Shown here: positions 62,996-64,000 of the stretch, piece after piece | Layout of the letters: each line of letters begins with the position of its first letter | Position numbering within the stretch: the stretch's first letter is position 1 | Assembly: GCF_014207355.1 (NCBI RefSeq) | Contig: NZ_JACHEF010000005.1 | Span: 62,001 to 126,000 of the forward strand | Source: Mesorhizobium sangaii | Lineage (GTDB): Bacteria > Pseudomonadota > Alphaproteobacteria > Rhizobiales > Rhizobiaceae | Length of the DNA stretch: 64,000 nucleotides | Reading direction: 5' to 3' | Notes under the pieces: generated by a model | What the model saw: only the letters and a program-made list of their open reading frames with translations | What the model was told of the DNA's origin: nothing | The model's database searches: none | Translations under genes and position numbers: made by a program

Positions 62996-64000
62996 TTAGT
63001 CTTTCATCGATTGTTCGCGCAGCGAGTCGGCCAACAGGTTCAAGCCCAGCACGAACGACATCAGTGCGATCGTCGGCGGCAGCGCCGGATGGATGAAGGA
63101 GCGCAACAGCCGGCTGGCGTCCTTGATCGCGGTGCCCCAGTCCGGGCTTTCCGGCGCCAGGCCAAGGCCGAAATAACCGAGCGTGCCGAGCAGGATGGTG
63201 GTGTAGCCGATGCGCAGGCAGGCATCGACGATCAGCGGCCCGCGTGCATTGGGCAGGATCTCCCACAGCATGATGTACCAGGGTGATTCACCGCGCGTCT
63301 GCGCCGCCGCCACATAGTCGCGCGTCTTGATGTCCATCACCAGGCCGCGCACGATACGGAACACGCCGGGGCTGGAGGCGAACACCACCGCCACGAAGAT
63401 GTTGAGCTGGTTGGGGTCGATGTGCACGATCTTCAGCGGATCGGCGTCGAACACCAGGCCGGCATAGATCCAGCCACCGACGATCAAGGTGATGCCGAGC
63501 AGGATGTAGAGCCGGTCGGGCCGGTTCTTGTAGCGCGTCCAGAACAACACGCTGAAGAAGATGATCGGAAACAGGAAGAACACGCCGGCCATCGCATAGG
63601 GGATCGGCGTGTCCATGATGCCCGGCGTCACCAGCAGGTAGAACAGCAGGATCACCGGGAAGGCCAGCACGAGATTGGCCAGGAACGACAGCACGGTGTC
63701 GATCTTGCCGCCATAGTAGCCAGCAGGCAGGCCGAGCGTGATGCCGACCATCAGCGCGAAACCCGTCGCGGCAGGCGCGATGATCAGTACGATCTGGCTG
63801 CCATAGACCATGCGCGAAAACACATCGCGCGCCAGCTTGTCGCCGCCGAACAGATAGGTCAGCCCCGATTGCGGCTCGATGGCGCCCGGCAGCACGTCCT
63901 TCATGATGGGGACCTGAGCCAGCGGATCGAAAGGCGAGATGGTTGCGGCGAAGATCGCCGTGAACAGCCAGAACAGGCAGATGCCGACGCCGACGATGCC
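62996..64000 (-). CDS. peptide-type ABC transporter permease (DppC-like), 5' end outside window
   Basis: The frame is open to the right edge, giving 334 residues without a start. A transmembrane helix (ICLFWLFTAIFAATI) precedes the BPD_transp_1 domain. Seen: GGDKLARDVFSRMVYGSQ, and the EAA loop RGESPWYIMLWEILPNARGPL. An extra hydrophobic block (about 85 residues, from LLFYLLVTPGIMD to IYAGLVFDAD) lies before it, making the protein longer than ordinary DppC. An apparent ATG at 63904 is internal. Operon continues left to the fused ATPase. Confidence 0.87.
   Translation of the reverse strand, partial: GIVGVGICLFWLFTAIFAATISPFDPLAQVPIMKDVLPGAIEPQSGLTYLFGGDKLARDVFSRMVYGSQIVLIIAPAATGFALMVGITLGLPAGYYGGKIDTVLSFLANLVLAFPVILLFYLLVTPGIMDTPIPYAMAGVFFLFPIIFFSVLFWTRYKNRPDRLYILLGITLIVGGWIYAGLVFDADPLKIVHIDPNQLNIFVAVVFASSPGVFRIVRGLVMDIKTRDYVAAAQTRGESPWYIMLWEILPNARGPLIVDACLRIGYTTILLGTLGYFGLGLAPESPDWGTAIKDASRLLRSFIHPALPPTIALMSFVLGLNLLADSLREQSMKD

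Overview
This is a high-GC window, densely coded on both strands, and no gene-free gap exceeds about 250 bases. The gene set points to an alphaproteobacterium of the order Rhizobiales (Hyphomicrobiales), most likely Mesorhizobium or a close relative. Pointers are RutR-type control of a reductive pyrimidine pathway, a glycosyltransferase / amylo-alpha-1,6-glucosidase / OtsA / OtsB operon, a metF gene coupled to an ArsR-methyltransferase fusion, a non-pyrrolysine MttB next to a dimethylglycine-dehydrogenase-like enzyme, and GTG/TTG starts. The assignment is by inference; no rRNA, tRNA or CRISPR array was seen.

Layout. 1-4400: the tail of a GH25 lysozyme with decayed tandem copies of its own 3' end, an MltB-type transglycosylase, a type III PLP decarboxylase, an EamA exporter and a 28-residue membrane protein that has its own promoter-like and terminator signals. 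4400-7320: metF coupled to an ArsR-methyltransferase regulator with a perfect 16-bp palindrome, divergent from trmO and a DUF2293 gene. 7330-21650: mostly stand-alone genes, including a class IV aminotransferase, SDR, MOSC, TetR divergent from a tautomerase, VOC, an ICMT-like methyltransferase, KAS III, tam, ettA, a membrane diguanylate cyclase, RNase T2 and an alpha/beta hydrolase. 21760-24590: a CaiB/BaiF CoA-transferase overlapping a ThDP enzyme. 25340-27200: a Cys/Met-metabolism PLP enzyme divergent from an Lrp-type regulator.

27250-37970 and 49270-52860 hold a reductive pyrimidine catabolic system split into two operons. Operon 1 encodes an omega-aminotransferase, a carbamoyl-beta-alanine amidohydrolase, dihydropyrimidinase and two small secreted proteins. 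It is divergent from rutR, with a RutR-type box between them. Operon 2 encodes PreT, an unassigned SAM methyltransferase and PreA, and has a second RutR-type box upstream of preT. Next to operon 1 lies an NMT1/THI5-type ABC importer that may bring in the pyrimidine. Its operon contains a DUF559 endonuclease gene bracketed by 57-bp inverted repeats, and this is the strongest candidate in the window for an undescribed mobile unit.

38000-47600: an XRE/MmyB regulator divergent from two coupled SDR genes, a trehalose and alpha-glucan operon, and a GNAT protein. 47700-49160: an Rrf2-AhpD-DoxX module. 52940-64000: ChaC, a two-domain VOC protein, small exported and DoxX proteins, an MttB/DMGDH-like operon for methylated amines or betaines, an SLT lipoprotein, and a peptide-type ABC transporter that runs off the right edge.
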